Source: Rhodocyclaceae bacterium
GTDB taxonomy: Bacteria; Pseudomonadota; Gammaproteobacteria; Burkholderiales; Rhodocyclaceae
Length of the DNA stretch: 34,483 nt
Assembly: GCA_025361105.1 (NCBI GenBank)
Contig: JANYAW010000369.1
Span: 1 to 34,483 of the forward strand
Reading direction: 5' to 3'
Shown here: piece by piece, positions 1-8,511 of the stretch
Layout of the letters: each line of letters starts with the position of its first letter
Position numbering within the stretch: position 1 is the stretch's first letter
Translations under genes and position numbers: made by a program
The notes under the pieces: generated by a model
Databases searched by the model: none
Told to the model about the DNA's origin: nothing
The model's input: only the letters and a program-made list of their open reading frames with translations

Positions 1-1
1 A

Positions 2-742
2 CTGCAACTCAAAAAACAAGCGCGTCGCCGCTTGATTGGTGCGATTGCGCTGGCGCTATTTGGTGTGATCACTTTGCCTATGGTCATGGACAGCCAGCCG
101 CGACCGGCCGCACCGGAAATCCAAGTGCATATTCCCAGCCAGGACGGTCCAGGATTCACCGGCAAAATCGTGCCTGGTGCTGCTGTCAAACCAACACCTA
201 TGCCACCCGCACTGCCTGCCGCAGCAATGACAACAGCGCCGCAAGCCGATACGCCAGTGACAAAAGGTGCACCGAGCACACTACCGAGTACGAGCGAAGC
301 CAGTGCACCAGTGGCACCGGCAAAAGTGGCGGAGGTCAAGAAATCCGTGGAGGCCGTGCCTGGCAAAGCGCCAAGTTCAGCCGTTGCAAAACCGAAACCG
401 AGCGCAGGAAAAACACCAGAGCCAGCCAAGAAAGTTGCTGAAGCAGCGAGCACTGAAACAAAAACCAATGACGAGCCGCGCGCATTGGCCGCGCTTACTG
501 GTACGGAGAGTCTTAGCGCGCCTTGGGTTGTGTTGTTGGGTGCCTACAAAGATGCGGGTAACGTTAAGACCTTGCTGGCCAAAGTCAAGGAAATGAAAAT
601 TCCCGTGTCGACAGAAAAATTTGAATCGTCGGCCGGCCCCAGAATCCGTGTGCGTGCTGGCCCGTTTGCGACACGCGCCGAAGCCGAAAAAGCGCAGGCG
701 CGAATTCTCACCATCAAAGTACGTGGCGTGCTGTCGCAGTAA
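2..742 (+). CDS. DedD-like SPOR domain protein (5' end missing)
   Basis: Inner-membrane, peptidoglycan-binding protein of the DedD/FtsN type, which binds denuded septal glycan strands during division. The frame is open from base 2 and reads LQLKKQARRRLIGAIAL, the conserved cytoplasmic stretch that precedes the transmembrane helix in these proteins. The true start is therefore upstream of the window, and the TTG at 32 is not a start. The visible order is one membrane helix (about GAIALALFGVITLPMV), a periplasmic linker of roughly 110 residues rich in Pro, Ala and Lys, and a C-terminal SPOR domain of about 75 residues beginning near APWVVLLGAY and containing RVRAGPF. It is followed at once by cvpA and purF, the usual betaproteobacterial order. 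The family call is firm; the choice between DedD and another SPOR protein rests on context. Confidence 0.88.
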   Translation: MQLKKQARRRLIGAIALALFGVITLPMVMDSQPRPAAPEIQVHIPSQDGPGFTGKIVPGAAVKPTPMPPALPAAAMTTAPQADTPVTKGAPSTLPSTSEASAPVAPAKVAEVKKSVEAVPGKAPSSAVAKPKPSAGKTPEPAKKVAEAASTETKTNDEPRALAALTGTESLSAPWVVLLGAYKDAGNVKTLLAKVKEMKIPVSTEKFESSAGPRIRVRAGPFATRAEAEKAQARILTIKVRGVLSQ

Positions 743-759
743 CCGGTTAACAGTTGGCG

Positions 760-1254
760 ATGACGTTTTTTGATTACGCGGTGCTGAGCATCGTTGGTGT
801 TTCGATTTTGGTCGGTGTGTGGCGCGGGGTGGTGAGTGAGTTGCTGGCCTTGGCAGCGTGGGTGGTGGCGTTCTTTGCGGCGCGAGAATTTGCAACAAGC
901 GTCGTGCCGTGGTTCGCGAAATGGGTTGCGGACCCGGGTCTGTGTTTAGCAGCAGCGTATGCAGGTATTTTTGTCGGCGTGTTGTTGATATTTGCAATAC
1001 TCCGATTTGCCATTTCGATGATGCTCACGGCAGCGGGTTTGGGATTATTGGATCGGCTTTTGGGTGCGTGTTTTGGGGCAGTGCGTGGTGCTTTGATTGT
1101 ACTGATTGCAGTCATGCTGGCCGGGCTTACACCATTGCCCGCCCAGCCTTATTGGCGCGATGCGGTGTTGGCGCAACCCATAGAAACAGCGGTGTTTGCA
1201 GTGAAGCGTTGGATGCCGGCGGATTTGGCAGCACGAATCAAGTTTTACCGATAG
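760..1254 (+). CDS. cvpA: CvpA family membrane protein
   Basis: Small integral membrane protein of the CvpA (colicin V production) family, 164 residues. Its biochemical role is not settled; in Enterobacteria it affects colicin V export and envelope stress resistance. The start MTFFDYAVL matches the family. A TTG two codons upstream (754) would only add MA and is less likely. Four hydrophobic segments can be seen: near residues 5-22, 27-45, 62-85 and 100-118, the last preceded by the conserved LLGACFGAVRGAL stretch. The ribosome binding site is weak, and only 17 bases separate it from the previous stop, so translation may be coupled to the SPOR gene. It lies directly before purF, as in many proteobacteria. 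Confidence 0.9.
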   Translation: MTFFDYAVLSIVGVSILVGVWRGVVSELLALAAWVVAFFAAREFATSVVPWFAKWVADPGLCLAAAYAGIFVGVLLIFAILRFAISMMLTAAGLGLLDRLLGACFGAVRGALIVLIAVMLAGLTPLPAQPYWRDAVLAQPIETAVFAVKRWMPADLAARIKFYR

Positions 1255-1305
1255 CGAGTTTTCGTTGATTGAATAAGTGTCGTCCGGTATTGATAAGGAA
1301 TAACC

Positions 1306-2847
1306 ATGTGTGGAATCCTCGGTGTGGTCGCGACCTCACCAGTCAATCAGTTGTTGTATGACGGCTTGCAGGTCTTGCAACATCGCGGCCAGGATGCTGC
1401 GGGTATTGCGACCAGCGAAGGCGGGCGTTTTCATATGCACAAAGGCTCGGGTTTGGTGCGTGATGTGTTTCGCACCCGCAACATGCGCAGCCTGACCGGC
1501 CAATGGGGCATCGGGCATTGCCGCTATCCGACCGCAGGCTCGGCCTACAACCCGGCCGAGGCGCAGCCGTTCTATGTCAATTCGCCGTTCGGTTTGATGC
1601 TCGCGCACAACGGCAATCTGACTAATTCCGATCAACTCAAGCAAGACATGTTTTTGCAAGACTTGCGGCACATGAATACCAATTCGGATTCGGAGATTTT
1701 GCTCAACGTCCTGGCGCACGAACTGCAAGCCGCATCGACGCAATATCAAGTCGATGCCGAGACTATCTTCAAAGCCGTGTCGGGAGTTTATCGTCGCGTG
1801 CGTGGTGCTTATGCGGTGGTGGTGATGATCGCGGGCTACGGCTTGCTAGCCTTTCGCGATCCGTATGGCATACGCCCGCTGGTGGTTGGCAAAAACGATA
1901 CGCCGGACGGTACGGAATATCTGGTTGCCTCCGAGAGCGTCGCGATTGATACGTTGGGCTTCAAAGTGCTGCGTGACGTTGCGCCGGGTGAAGCGGTGCT
2001 GATAGATCTGCGCGGAAATTTCCTGAGTCGGCAATGTGCCGATCACACGATGCACGCGCCGTGCATGTTTGAGTTTGTTTATTTGGCACGACCGGACTCG
2101 TTGATGGACGGAATCTCCGTTTACGAAACGCGAGCAAAAATGGGTGAGTTTTTGGCCGACAAAATTCGCCTGACCTTGCCGCATTTGAAGATAGATGCCG
2201 TGATGCCGATTCCCGATTCAAGTCGGCCCGCCGCCATGGAATTGGCGCGGCGGCTTGACTTGCAATATCGCGAAGGCTTTGTAAAAAATCGCTACATCGG
2301 TCGCACATTTATCATGCCTGGTCACGCCACACGGCGCAAATCGGTGCGTCAAAAACTCAACGCGATTGCGCAGGAATTCCGTGGCAAAAATGTGCTGCTG
2401 GTGGACGATTCCATCGTGCGCGGAACCACCAGTCGCGAGATTATCAATATGGCGCGCGAGGCTGGTGCGAACAAAGTTTATTTCGCTTCTGCATCGCCGC
2501 CGGTGCGCTTCGCCAACGTCTATGGCATCGACATGCCCTCGCGTAGTGAGCTAATCGCGGCCTTTCGCAATGACGAAGAAATCTGCCGCGAGATTGGCGC
2601 CGATGAATTGATTTATCAAGACATCGACGCGCTTCGCGCAGCAGTACGTGCCGTCAATCCGGCGGTGACCCAGTTTGAGACTTCGTGTTTCGACGGGAAC
2701 TATGTGACCGGCGATATCAGCGCGGCGTATCTCAAACACATGGAAGACAGACGTGATGCGCCAGTGGACGACCAAGACGGCGACGACGGCTATGGCGGTG
2801 ATAGCAGCGGCGGGCAATTGGATCTCAACCTGGTTTCATCCGAATAA
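1306..2847 (+). CDS. purF: amidophosphoribosyltransferase PurF
   Basis: Catalyses the first committed step of de novo purine synthesis: PRPP plus glutamine gives 5-phosphoribosylamine, glutamate and pyrophosphate, in the cytoplasm. The protein has 513 residues. It begins MCGILGVV, so Cys2 becomes the N-terminal nucleophile of the Ntn-type glutaminase domain after Met removal. The glutaminase half carries HRGQDAAGI and GHCRYPTAGS. The phosphoribosyltransferase half carries the PRPP-binding motif VLLVDDSIVRGTTS. A good Shine-Dalgarno (AAGGA) sits just before the ATG. The C-terminal tail is acidic and Gly-rich (DDQDGDDGYGGDSSGG). MetZ follows 17 bases later on the same strand, and purF and metZ are commonly adjacent in betaproteobacteria. 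Confidence 0.97.
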   Translation: MCGILGVVATSPVNQLLYDGLQVLQHRGQDAAGIATSEGGRFHMHKGSGLVRDVFRTRNMRSLTGQWGIGHCRYPTAGSAYNPAEAQPFYVNSPFGLMLAHNGNLTNSDQLKQDMFLQDLRHMNTNSDSEILLNVLAHELQAASTQYQVDAETIFKAVSGVYRRVRGAYAVVVMIAGYGLLAFRDPYGIRPLVVGKNDTPDGTEYLVASESVAIDTLGFKVLRDVAPGEAVLIDLRGNFLSRQCADHTMHAPCMFEFVYLARPDSLMDGISVYETRAKMGEFLADKIRLTLPHLKIDAVMPIPDSSRPAAMELARRLDLQYREGFVKNRYIGRTFIMPGHATRRKSVRQKLNAIAQEFRGKNVLLVDDSIVRGTTSREIINMAREAGANKVYFASASPPVRFANVYGIDMPSRSELIAAFRNDEEICREIGADELIYQDIDALRAAVRAVNPAVTQFETSCFDGNYVTGDISAAYLKHMEDRRDAPVDDQDGDDGYGGDSSGGQLDLNLVSSE

Positions 2848-2864
2848 GGATTTGGTCGAAAAAA

Positions 2865-4049
2865 ATGGATGAGCATGAGCAAAATGATTGGGCACCCGAA
2901 ACGCTCGCGGTGCGTTTGGGCCAAGAGCGCAGCCAATACGGCGAGCATTCTGAAGCGCTTTACCTGACTTCGAGTTTCGTTTTCAAAAACGCGGCGCAAG
3001 CCGCTGCGCGCTTCTCCGGGGCAGAGCCGGGCAACGTCTATGCACGATTTACCAACCCGACCGTAACGAGCTTGCAACAGCGTTTGGCGGCGCTGGAAGG
3101 CGCGGAAGATTGCATTGCTACTGCAAGCGGTATGGCGGCGATCATGGCGACGGTGATGGCGTTGATGAATTCAGGCCAGCATATCGTAGCCTCGCAAAGT
3201 ATTTTTGGTGCGACTCAACAATTGTTCGGCAATTTGTTGCCGCGTTTTGGTATCGAAACGACCTTTGTCGACGGCGCGAATCTCGCTGCGTATTCGGCAG
3301 CGCTGCAACCAAATACGCGCATCGTATTTGTCGAGTCACCCTCCAATCCGTTGACCGAATTGGTCGACATCGCTGCACTGGGCAAGATTACGCGTGCGCA
3401 CGGTTCGCTGTTGGTGGTGGACAATTGCTTTTGCACGCCAGCGCTGCAATTGCCGCTGGCACTCGGCGCAGATTTGGTGATTCACTCAGCGACCAAATAT
3501 CTTGATGGGCAGGGGCGTGTATTGGGCGGTGCGGTGTGCGGTCCCAAGGTGCTGACCGACGAAGTATTTAAATTTCTTCGCACTACCGGACCGACGCTCT
3601 CGCCGTTCAATGCGTGGATCATTCTCAAAGGTCTGGAGACGCTGTTTATTCGAATGACCGCACAGTCGGCCAATGCACTAGCCCTGGCGCAATGGCTGGC
3701 GCAGCAGCCATCGGTGTCACGGGTACATTACCCAGGATTGCCTACGCATCCGCAATATGAACTCGCCAAGCGTCAGCAAAGTGGTGGCGGGGCGATTGTG
3801 TCATTTGAAGTTCGCGGCGGACGCGATGCAGCATGGCGCGTGGTCGACCATTGCAAATTGCTTTCGATTACTGCAAATCTTGGCGATACCAAGACTACGA
3901 TTACCCATCCCGCATCCACCACGCATGGCCGCATCACCGCTGAAGCGCGTGCGCAATCCGGGATCACCGAAGGTTTGTTACGGATAGCTGTGGGTCTTGA
4001 AGCGCAAGTCGATTTGCAAGCGGATTTGTTGCGCGGCCTGGCTGGCTAG
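2865..4049 (+). CDS. metZ: O-succinylhomoserine sulfhydrylase
   Basis: PLP-dependent enzyme of the Cys/Met metabolism family, 394 residues. It makes homocysteine directly from O-succinylhomoserine and sulfide in methionine synthesis. The PLP-lysine motif is HSATKYLDGQGR, and other family blocks include YARFTNPTV, SGMAAI, VESPSNPL and VVDNCFCTP. The MetZ assignment, rather than MetB or MetC, rests on the N-terminal ETLAVRLG...SEALYLTSSFVF pattern and on the purF neighbour. Substrate choice (succinyl or acetyl ester) cannot be read with certainty. The start is the first ATG after purF; a purine-rich stretch (AAGGA) overlaps the purF stop but is rather far from the ATG. The stop codon lies inside a CTAGCTAGCTAG run. 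Confidence 0.93.
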   Translation: MDEHEQNDWAPETLAVRLGQERSQYGEHSEALYLTSSFVFKNAAQAAARFSGAEPGNVYARFTNPTVTSLQQRLAALEGAEDCIATASGMAAIMATVMALMNSGQHIVASQSIFGATQQLFGNLLPRFGIETTFVDGANLAAYSAALQPNTRIVFVESPSNPLTELVDIAALGKITRAHGSLLVVDNCFCTPALQLPLALGADLVIHSATKYLDGQGRVLGGAVCGPKVLTDEVFKFLRTTGPTLSPFNAWIILKGLETLFIRMTAQSANALALAQWLAQQPSVSRVHYPGLPTHPQYELAKRQQSGGGAIVSFEVRGGRDAAWRVVDHCKLLSITANLGDTKTTITHPASTTHGRITAEARAQSGITEGLLRIAVGLEAQVDLQADLLRGLAG

Positions 4050-4068
4050 CTAGCTAGTACTTCGAACC

Positions 4069-4875
4069 TCAGTGCGACCAGTCCAGACGCTGAACTTTTC
4101 CGGCCTTGATTTCCAAGGCATCGCCACGACCCGTGTCCCAATCTGAAAGCACCCAGCGCTCACTGCCTGTGGCGGCATCGACGATCTCATGACCGGGTCG
4201 ATGTGTGTGACCGTGAATCATAATCTGGCAACCTGATGCAGCCAGCGTTTGCCTCACAACGTTTGGATTGGCATCCATAATCTCGGCAGATTTTTGGCGG
4301 ACTGCTTCTGCGCTACGCTGGCGTAGTGCAACAACTTCGGCGCGCCTGGCTTCTAAAGGTTTCGCCAGGAAATTTTTTTGCCATTCTCCTATACGTACAA
4401 GGCGGCGAAAATCCTGATAGGCATGATCGTCGGTGCACAGCGTATCGCCGTGGAGTAAAAGCGCTTGCATGGTGTGATTTAACGGCGTGTCACCAGCACC
4501 AACTGGCGGTTGCGTAATGGCTTGCGTGATATTCAACACGCTGAGCTCAGGCAACAAAATCGCACCGGTTGCCGCTGCGAAATTTGAGCCAATCAAGAAA
4601 TCGCGATTGCCATGCACGAAGAACAATCGCGTGCCGCCATCGGATAGCTGTCGCAACTTCGCGACGATTTCGGCGATGAACAAATCATCAAGATTGTCGT
4701 CACCTATCCAATACTCGAACAAGTCGCCAAGAATAAACAATGCCTCAATTTTTTGCGCCACACAATTGACCAAAAGGCGCGCAAATCGCTCGGTCAAGTC
4801 CGCGCGATCTTGGCGCAGGTGCAAGTCGGAGACAAAGCGGACGGTACCGGCAATGGAGAGCATGCCGTCGCCCAT
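4069..4875 (-). CDS. lpxH: UDP-2,3-diacylglucosamine diphosphatase LpxH (with repeat-encoded insertion)
   Basis: Metal-dependent phosphoesterase that cleaves UDP-2,3-diacylglucosamine to lipid X in lipid A synthesis, at the inner face of the cytoplasmic membrane. The calcineurin-like motifs are all present: SDLHL, LGDLFEYWIGDD, FVHGNRDFLIG, LLHGDTLCTDD and IHGHTHRPG. At 268 residues it is longer than the usual 240-250. Part of the excess is an insertion between the conserved LLPELSVLNI strand and ALLLHGD, which contains PVGAGDTPLN encoded by a copy of the dispersed repeat (4477-4507). The reading frame stays open and no catalytic motif is disturbed. The chosen ATG lies 4 bases after the ppiB stop; an internal Met at residue 5 is the alternative. 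It is the last gene of the minus-strand run. Confidence 0.94.
   Translation of the reverse strand: MGDGMLSIAGTVRFVSDLHLRQDRADLTERFARLLVNCVAQKIEALFILGDLFEYWIGDDNLDDLFIAEIVAKLRQLSDGGTRLFFVHGNRDFLIGSNFAAATGAILLPELSVLNITQAITQPPVGAGDTPLNHTMQALLLHGDTLCTDDHAYQDFRRLVRIGEWQKNFLAKPLEARRAEVVALRQRSAEAVRQKSAEIMDANPNVVRQTLAASGCQIMIHGHTHRPGHEIVDAATGSERWVLSDWDTGRGDALEIKAGKVQRLDWSH
4477..4507 (-). repeat. dispersed 31-bp repeat, copy A (inside lpxH)
   Basis: A 31-base unit with the core CCAGTTGGTGCTGG followed two bases later by ACACGCCG, on the minus strand. It is read in frame by lpxH as PVGAGDTPLN. It matches the majority sequence of the seven copies at every position. Orientation in all entries for this family is given by the strand carrying CCAGTTGGTGCTGG. 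Confidence 0.85.
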
Positions 4876-4879
4876 TGCA

Positions 4880-5386
4880 CTAGACGCTAACCGCGCTTTC
4901 GATAATCACGTCGTCCTTTGGCACGTTCTGGTGATGGCCGCTGTTGCTAGTTTTGACGGCGGTAATTTTGTCCACCACATCGGTGCCGTCAACCACGCGG
5001 CCAAATACGCAATAGCCCCAGCCATCTTGACCCGGATGATTGAGAAAATCGTTGTTGCCGACATTGATAAAAAATTGTGCGGTGGCCGAATGCGGGTCAG
5101 AAGTACGCGCCATCGCAACGGTGTAGCGATTGTTCTTCAGTCCATTTGCCGCTTCATTGGCGACGGGTTCGCCGACGGATTTTTGTTTCATGCCCGGAGC
5201 GAAACCGCCGCCTTGAATCATGAAGCCATCAATCACGCGATGAAATATCGTGCCGTTGTAGTGGCCGGCGGCGACATAAGCGATGAAGTTGGTGACCGTT
5301 TTGGGTGCTTTTTCAGCATCAAGCTCCAACGTGAATGCACCGTGGTTGGTGGTGAACTTGATCATGGATTTTTCGCTAGTAGTCAT
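4880..5386 (-). CDS. ppiB: cytoplasmic peptidyl-prolyl cis-trans isomerase B (cyclophilin)
   Basis: Cyclophilin-type prolyl isomerase that speeds folding at Xaa-Pro bonds. It has 168 residues, no signal peptide, and a single cyclophilin domain. Conserved blocks are TIFHRVIDGFMIQGGGF (with the catalytic Arg of FHRV), MARTSDPHSATAQFFINV and VFGRVVDGTDVVDKI. The ATG at 5386 overlaps the TGA of the upstream paralogue in an ATGA arrangement, which suggests coupled translation. An in-frame Met seven codons later (MIKFTTNHG) resembles the start of many PpiB proteins and could be the real one. Its neighbour is the secreted paralogue, and lpxH follows 4 bases after the stop. Confidence 0.94.
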   Translation of the reverse strand: MTTSEKSMIKFTTNHGAFTLELDAEKAPKTVTNFIAYVAAGHYNGTIFHRVIDGFMIQGGGFAPGMKQKSVGEPVANEAANGLKNNRYTVAMARTSDPHSATAQFFINVGNNDFLNHPGQDGWGYCVFGRVVDGTDVVDKITAVKTSNSGHHQNVPKDDVIIESAVSV

Positions 5387-5961
5387 TTTTTTTCGCTAAG
5401 TAATTTGACAGAAATAATAGTCACCGGTGTGGTGGGGACATTTTGATGCGGGCCTGAATTACCGGTCGGGACTTTGGCAATTTTTTGTACCACATCCATG
5501 CCGTCGACAACTTTGCCGAACACGGCATAGCCCCAACCATCACGGCCGGGATTGTTGAGAAACTCGTTGTGTTTGAGGTTGATGAAAAACTGTGACGTTG
5601 CCGAGTGCGGCTCGTTGGTGCGCGCCATTGCCAAAGTGCCAAGCTCGTTTTTCAAGCCATTGGTGGCCTCATTGGTGATGCTGGCGCGCGGTTCTTTCTG
5701 CACCATTTTTTCCGTGAAGCCGCCGCCTTGAATCATGAAGTTGTCCATTACGCGATGAAAAATCGTCCCTGCGTAAAAACCATCTTTGGTGTACTGGAGA
5801 AAGTTGGCGACCGACTTCGGCGCTTGCTCGGCGTACAGTTCGACAATCATCGTGCCTTGGCTGGTTTTAATCTCAACCCGAGGATTGGGTGCCGGTTCTG
5901 CGGCGAGACTGACGGCAGAAACCAGTAAGCTAAAAAGCGTTACCGCAATAAATCGAAACAT
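5383..5961 (-). CDS. ppiA: periplasmic peptidyl-prolyl cis-trans isomerase (cyclophilin)
   Basis: Secreted cyclophilin of 192 residues. The N-terminus MFRFIAVTLFSLLVSAVSLA is a signal peptide with likely cleavage near SLAA/EPAP, so the enzyme works in the periplasm. The catalytic block TIFHRVMDNFMIQGGGF and the MARTNEPHSATSQFFINL block are intact. A good Shine-Dalgarno (AAGGA) lies 6 bases before the ATG. The mature domain is very similar to the adjacent cytoplasmic copy, so the pair looks like an old tandem duplication that split by compartment. Confidence 0.93.
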   Translation of the reverse strand: MFRFIAVTLFSLLVSAVSLAAEPAPNPRVEIKTSQGTMIVELYAEQAPKSVANFLQYTKDGFYAGTIFHRVMDNFMIQGGGFTEKMVQKEPRASITNEATNGLKNELGTLAMARTNEPHSATSQFFINLKHNEFLNNPGRDGWGYAVFGKVVDGMDVVQKIAKVPTGNSGPHQNVPTTPVTIISVKLLSEKK

Positions 5962-5986
5962 GTTGATTCCTTCAAAGTGAAATTAC

Positions 5987-7261
5987 TCAAACTGCATCTT
6001 CTTTAACAATCTTCCAGCGTCCGGATTCCTTAATCCAGTATTGACGCTTTTTCATTGATCCAGACAAAGTGCTCGAACGATAGTTCTGATCGAAAGTCAC
6101 CACGACGTAGTCTTCTGCGCCAGGATTGCGAAACATGCTGATGTTGTTGACGCCAACTTTGATCCACGTTTTCCCGGCGTTCACGGTTTGCTTGCGCGCT
6201 AACCAAGCTGTTCGATCCTGTCCGTCAGACAAAAACTCGCGCGCGTAATTTTCGGCATAGTGAGCATCGTCGCGCGTCTCCCACGACACGCGCCATGCAT
6301 CAATCACCGCGAGCAAGGAATCACGCTCATGCTGCCAATCGTCGTGCGATAGCCATTCGATATTGTTGCTGATGATGACCGGCGTGAGCCCAATTTGCAG
6401 CGTCTTGGCCACGACATCGAGGTCTTGATTGGATAACACCACACAGCCATCCGATGCCTTGGGCGGGCGGGAATAAGTATCCGACGGAGTGCCATGCAAC
6501 CAAATCCCATGTCCGTCGCGACCGTGCTGCTTGTCCCACGCGTTCGGGTAGTTCAGTGGATACGCACCATTGCCATATAAATCAGCCAAGCCGCTACGCG
6601 GCAAGCTTGAAGTAACGTGATAAACACCAATCGGTGTCTTGCGATCACCTTCGCGTACTTTGTCTGCACCAAGCTTGCCTTGTGAGATGTAATAGTCAGC
6701 GACAAACTTCGGCGTGCCATTGTCATTTTGGTAAAGATACAAGCGCGATTTCTGCGTATCGACGACCACCGCATAACGCTGCTCGGCATGCATTTGCATC
6801 AAATAGCGCGGCACGTAGTCCACCGGTGGTTTTGCGCGATAAGCTTTGAGTCGCGCCATCGCTTCATCACGCAGATCGGCGACTTTTTCGGTAGACAAAT
6901 TGTTACCAACATCGCCAAACGTTTCCAGTGGCCGCGTCCGCGCCAACAACAAATCACCACGTATCAAATGCCCCAGCCGAAAGTTTGGATAGCTCGCCAA
7001 CAGCGTATCGGTTTGGCGCATTGCCAAATCCAAACGGTTGGATTCAATCTTGTCAAAAATACTTGCCAACTGCGCTTCCAGCCCGCCATCAGATAAGGCG
7101 GTGCCGTCATCTCCAGCGACACGATGGCTCGCCAGTGTTGCCTGCGCGAGCCGTTCGGGCTTGGGTAGCATCGCCCATGCCGCGAGCGCGGCAACCACCA
7201 CCGCAATGCCCGCAGTAGCTCGCATTGCCTTGGCCGAAAAAGAAAAATGCAACGCAGGCAT
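5987..7261 (-). CDS. L,D-transpeptidase (YkuD domain) with C-terminal NTF2-like domain
   Basis: Envelope protein of 424 residues that probably crosslinks peptidoglycan or attaches proteins to it through L,D-transpeptidation. The start chosen is the ATG at 7261, which overlaps the upstream stop (TAATG); a start 12 codons earlier is possible but would overlap the upstream gene. After a short cytoplasmic stretch comes a membrane anchor or uncleaved signal (about TAGIAVVVAALAAWAML). The YkuD domain shows IWLHGTPSDTY and ASDGCVVLSN, with the catalytic His and the Ser-x-Gly-Cys motif. The last ~115 residues form an NTF2/SnoaL-like domain ending in FDQNYRSSTLSG...SGRWKIVKE, as in the Cds6/LdtA group. 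The same C-terminal domain is found in the gene upstream. Confidence 0.88.
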   Translation of the reverse strand: MPALHFSFSAKAMRATAGIAVVVAALAAWAMLPKPERLAQATLASHRVAGDDGTALSDGGLEAQLASIFDKIESNRLDLAMRQTDTLLASYPNFRLGHLIRGDLLLARTRPLETFGDVGNNLSTEKVADLRDEAMARLKAYRAKPPVDYVPRYLMQMHAEQRYAVVVDTQKSRLYLYQNDNGTPKFVADYYISQGKLGADKVREGDRKTPIGVYHVTSSLPRSGLADLYGNGAYPLNYPNAWDKQHGRDGHGIWLHGTPSDTYSRPPKASDGCVVLSNQDLDVVAKTLQIGLTPVIISNNIEWLSHDDWQHERDSLLAVIDAWRVSWETRDDAHYAENYAREFLSDGQDRTAWLARKQTVNAGKTWIKVGVNNISMFRNPGAEDYVVVTFDQNYRSSTLSGSMKKRQYWIKESGRWKIVKEDAV

Positions 7262-8295
7262 TAGCGTGACCCGACTTGCTCGTGGGTGATTAGCCATTTG
7301 CCATCACGATGAACCATTGTGACTGACTTGGTGCTGTTGGCTTTAAGTGACGCAGACCGATAATTTTGGCGGAACGTCGCGGTCGCCGTTTCGCCGGCAA
7401 GCTTGACGTTTAACTTTTCGATGCTGACTTGAATCGCGCCGGGTTTGGTAATTCGCTGCTTACGTTCAAGCTCCCAAGCGCTGCGCGAGAGCCCACCCGG
7501 TGTTTGGAAATCGGGCGCGTAATGCGCCAGATACGCGCTGACCTCTTTGTTCGACCAAGCGCTTGCCCAAGCATTGAGTGCCTTGGCGACATCAGCACTG
7601 TTTGCTGCAGACGCGCTAGGTTTGTCGGCTACTGGTACAGCAGGCTTTGGCGCTTCGACCGCTTTGGTCGGTGCCGTAACCACCGGTATAGTCACAGGAG
7701 TCGATGGTGGCGAGGTCGTCGCGACAATCACTGGTTTTGCGGTTTCGATCGGCTTGGCAGCTACTTGCACCGGACTTCGCACGTTGGTCGTCATCAGATC
7801 ACGAATCAAGGCGAGTTTGCTTTGTGCTGACGCATTTGAAGAATCCAACTGCAATGCGCGGTCATAGGCCTGACTCGCGAGACGCGCATAAATATCGCCC
7901 AAATTTTCGTGCGCGGTGGCGTAGGACGGATGTGTACGAATCGCCATTTCGAGCGCGCCTTTGGCTTTTTCGTATTGCTTTTGTTGCGCAAAAATCACCG
8001 CCAAATTGTTATACGGCTCGGGCAACTCAGGGTAATCCTCCGTCAGTCGCTGGAACACCGCAATCGCTTCTGTCGGCCGGTTCATTTCGGTAAGTGCGAT
8101 GCCACGCAGAAATCGCGCTTGTGCATCTTTGGGTTTACTGGCCAGAAATCGATCAAGCTGTTCGAGTGCCTGCGCGTGTCGACCCTCCTTGATGAGCTTG
8201 CTGGCATCCGTCAACGTGTCGGCGTACGCTGGGATGCTGAGCGTCATGGCGATGACTATGGCAAGGATTGGAAGTCGAAAAGAAAGTAATTTCAT
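7261..8295 (-). CDS. secreted TPR protein with C-terminal NTF2-like domain
   Basis: Protein of 344 residues with a signal peptide (hydrophobic core ILAIVIAMTLSIPAYA). At least three TPR-like repeats follow (around residues 27-160; note FLRGIALTEMNRPTEAIAVF and PYNNLAVIFAQQKQYEKA). Then comes a Pro/Thr/Val/Ala-rich linker (about 175-230), and finally an NTF2/SnoaL-like domain (about 235-344) ending FRQNYRSASLKA...DGKWLITHE. The last domain clearly resembles that of the downstream L,D-transpeptidase, and the two genes overlap by one base. The TPR part probably scaffolds a cell-wall complex that includes the transpeptidase; this is inference. No strong ribosome binding site is visible before the ATG. 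Confidence 0.85.
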   Translation of the reverse strand: MKLLSFRLPILAIVIAMTLSIPAYADTLTDASKLIKEGRHAQALEQLDRFLASKPKDAQARFLRGIALTEMNRPTEAIAVFQRLTEDYPELPEPYNNLAVIFAQQKQYEKAKGALEMAIRTHPSYATAHENLGDIYARLASQAYDRALQLDSSNASAQSKLALIRDLMTTNVRSPVQVAAKPIETAKPVIVATTSPPSTPVTIPVVTAPTKAVEAPKPAVPVADKPSASAANSADVAKALNAWASAWSNKEVSAYLAHYAPDFQTPGGLSRSAWELERKQRITKPGAIQVSIEKLNVKLAGETATATFRQNYRSASLKANSTKSVTMVHRDGKWLITHEQVGSR

Positions 8296-8460
8296 GTAGG
8301 TGGTTGCCGGTCAATTGCCCGACCAAGTACGTAGTGTGGTGACAAAAACACGCAGGTCAATCAGGATAAAATCTAATCTGAATTCTACCAAAACGTGCCG
8401 CAACTAAGCGCTTCCCTGCTCGCCAATGAAGCGTCGAGAACGCTTGCATTAGCGCGCTAA

Positions 8461-8486
8461 CTTGAGCCATTCCTTGAGTCATTCCT
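8461..8486. repeat. 12-bp tandem duplication upstream of cysS
   Basis: The intergenic region 8296-8511 separates the divergent TPR operon and cysS and must hold both promoters, though no convincing -35/-10 pair stands out. Within it, CTTGAGCCATTC is followed directly by CTTGAGTCATTC, a 12-base direct tandem repeat with one mismatch, ending 25 bases before the cysS ATG. Confidence 0.6.
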
Positions 8487-8511
8487 TACGTGTGTCGCCA
8501 AACTTTCCAAT

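Noticed and set aside
4487..5446. Open frame of about 320 codons antisense to lpxH, ppiB and ppiA
   Set aside because: All three genes on the other strand have complete conserved motifs; the antisense product resembles nothing and has no ribosome binding site.
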